Positions 63,147 through 64,000 of a stretch of DNA of 64,000 nucleotides are shown here, piece after piece. The notes under the pieces were generated by a model. It saw only the letters and a program-made list of their open reading frames with translations. It was not told where the DNA came from and did not search any database. Numbering within the stretch: the first letter of the stretch is position 1; each line of letters begins with the position of its first letter. Source of the DNA: Burkholderiales bacterium (GTDB taxonomy: Bacteria > Pseudomonadota > Gammaproteobacteria > Burkholderiales > Casimicrobiaceae); contig JADZDD010000035.1 of assembly GCA_020851235.1 (NCBI GenBank), positions 124,001-188,000 of the forward strand, in the 5' to 3' direction. The position numbers were made by a program, and so were the translations under genes.

Positions 63147-64000
63147 CTATGCGCGGGCGCGCTCGAGCGCGGCAAGCGACCGCTCAAGCGCCGCCGCGAG
63201 ATGCGCGTTGGCGAGATCACGGTGACCGAGCCGCGCGTGCAACTCGCCGAGGGCGACGCGCGTGCGCCAGTGGTCGTCGAGCGCGAGGCTCGCCTCGAGG
63301 TAGGTCTGCGCCTTGCCCCACAGCGATTCGCGCTCGCACAAGCAGCCCAACGCGTAGAGCAGTGTCGCATCCTGGTCGTGTGCCTGGAGCCAGCGCTCGG
63401 CGACCTCGAGCTGCCGCGTCGGCTCGCCGGTGCGACAGCGGGCATACAGCACAGCGAGCTCGGGATCCCAGTCGCGATCGAGACTGCGCACGATGATCTC
63501 GGCGGCCTCGCGATCACCGCCAAGCGCAAGGAACGCGCTCGCCGCCGCACGTGCCGCCTTCGCGCTCGCGCGATCGGCGTCGGAGAGCTTGTTCCAGTAC
63601 GCGCGCAACCCCGCGCCGTCGAGACGCAATCCGGCGAGAGCCTCGGCATGCGCGCTCGCGCGGATGAGTCGCCCCTGCTCGGCGTCGTACACCTTGCGCC
63701 GCACCAGCTGGTCGACGAGAGGTGGAATCTCGGAGAAGCGGCGCGCGGCGGTCAGCGCCCGCACTTCGAGTCGCAGCGCGGCCGTGTGCAATCCGGCCTC
63801 GCGCTTCAACTGCGCGAGCTTTTCGAGCGCGACGCCCGGCTGATCCTGCGCCAGCGCCATGTCGGCGGCGAGCATGAGTCGCGGTACGGCGAGACTGGGC
63901 ACCGCGACGTCGGCACGGCCGAGCAGCGTCTCCGCCGGCCCGAAGTCGTGCATGTCGATCGCGGCGCGCGCGCCGACCAACGCCGGCAACCCCCCGGAAT
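63147..64000 (-). CDS. hemY: HemY-type TPR protein (N-terminus beyond window edge)
   Basis: Open to the window end, so the N-terminal part with its transmembrane segments is missing; about 284 residues are visible. The visible part has repeated TPR-like helices (LGRADVAVPSLAVPRLMLAADMAL, LDRDWDPELAVLYARCRTGEP, QDATLLYALGCLCERESLWGKAQTYLEASLAL seen as shorter blocks), typical of the HemY protein of the hemCDXY operon, an inner-membrane protein linked to protoporphyrin synthesis. A TTG at 63989 is not taken as the start because the frame continues. Confidence 0.85.
   Translation of the reverse strand, partial: SGGLPALVGARAAIDMHDFGPAETLLGRADVAVPSLAVPRLMLAADMALAQDQPGVALEKLAQLKREAGLHTAALRLEVRALTAARRFSEIPPLVDQLVRRKVYDAEQGRLIRASAHAEALAGLRLDGAGLRAYWNKLSDADRASAKAARAAASAFLALGGDREAAEIIVRSLDRDWDPELAVLYARCRTGEPTRQLEVAERWLQAHDQDATLLYALGCLCERESLWGKAQTYLEASLALDDHWRTRVALGELHARLGHRDLANAHLAAALERSLAALERARA

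Noticed and set aside
1-64000. tRNA genes, CRISPR arrays, insertion sequences, integrases
   Set aside because: No T-loop-like GGTTCGA blocks in gaps, no spaced repeats, no transposase motifs, and intergenic space is too small.

Overview
The window is a GC-rich, almost gap-free chromosomal segment of a Gram-negative bacterium, most likely a betaproteobacterium close to Burkholderiales. This placement is an inference from gene content: leuS-lptE-holA order, LptE and PlpD outer-membrane biogenesis, UbiA/UbiD ubiquinone synthesis, a betaproteobacterial-type ferredoxin reductase near ubiA/ubiD, a HemY-type TPR protein, and many TRAP and ABC transporters. No rRNA, tRNA, CRISPR array, insertion sequence or phage block was found. 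No stretch over 300 bases lacks a gene or RNA. The largest empty gaps are 13529-13764 (a divergent promoter region) and 62102-62338, which holds only a -10 box and an unconvincing 26-codon ORF.

Layout. 1-5.4 kb: 3' part of pyrC, the RNase P RNA gene (minus strand, its 3' end overlapping the end of pyrC), and a minus-strand operon of fabI, a PYROXD2/phytoene-desaturase-like flavoprotein and an acyl-CoA synthetase. 5.4-13.5 kb: a degenerate Cu/Zn-SOD-like lipoprotein, hslU without hslV beside it, three transporters (AEC, MFS, LysE), an alcohol dehydrogenase and a DsbD/ScsB-type disulfide reductase. 13.7-19.3 kb: leuS-lptE-(TAXI protein)-holA, the conserved housekeeping order interrupted by a membrane-anchored TAXI solute-binding-like protein. 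19.3-24.9 kb: metallophosphoesterase lipoprotein, rsmE, alpha/beta hydrolase, metY and a PA0069-type radical SAM protein.

24.9-47.2 kb is the accessory part: a dense sugar-acid/organic-acid catabolic region. It holds an RraA-type aldolase with a split UxaA-type dehydratase, an IlvD/Edd dehydratase behind a complete sugar ABC transporter, a full-length UxaA-type dehydratase, two enolase-superfamily dehydratases, a TRAP transporter, an L-idonate-dehydrogenase-like enzyme, a FadR-type GntR regulator, an SDR, two fumarylacetoacetate-hydrolase-fold enzymes, an MhpD-type hydratase and an unknown two-domain protein. The GntR gene and the glucarate-dehydratase-like gene diverge across an intergenic region with a perfect 8+8 inverted repeat and a third half-site, the obvious operator. 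The likely logic is: TRAP and ABC importers bring in acid and neutral sugar derivatives, dehydratases make 2-keto-3-deoxy acids, and the SDR/FAH pair or the RraA aldolase cleaves them to pyruvate and a C3-type product. Actual substrates cannot be read from the sequence.

47.2-64 kb: proline iminopeptidase, PlpD-type patatin autotransporter, bioA, dacB (overlapping genes), a DUF1992 protein, a DUF4870 protein, the DUF883-YqjE-YqjK-like envelope operon, ubiD, an MFS carrier, an SDR lacking the catalytic Tyr/Lys, ubiA with an epimerase, a CDP-glucoseen-reductase-like flavoprotein, a GT2 glycosyltransferase and the C-terminal part of hemY.

A recurring signal is a TAnAATC -10 box only 5-7 nt before the start codon of genes that lack a Shine-Dalgarno sequence. 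It suggests several leaderless mRNAs. The same box sits at the expected distance from rnpB, whose 5' end can be placed independently.
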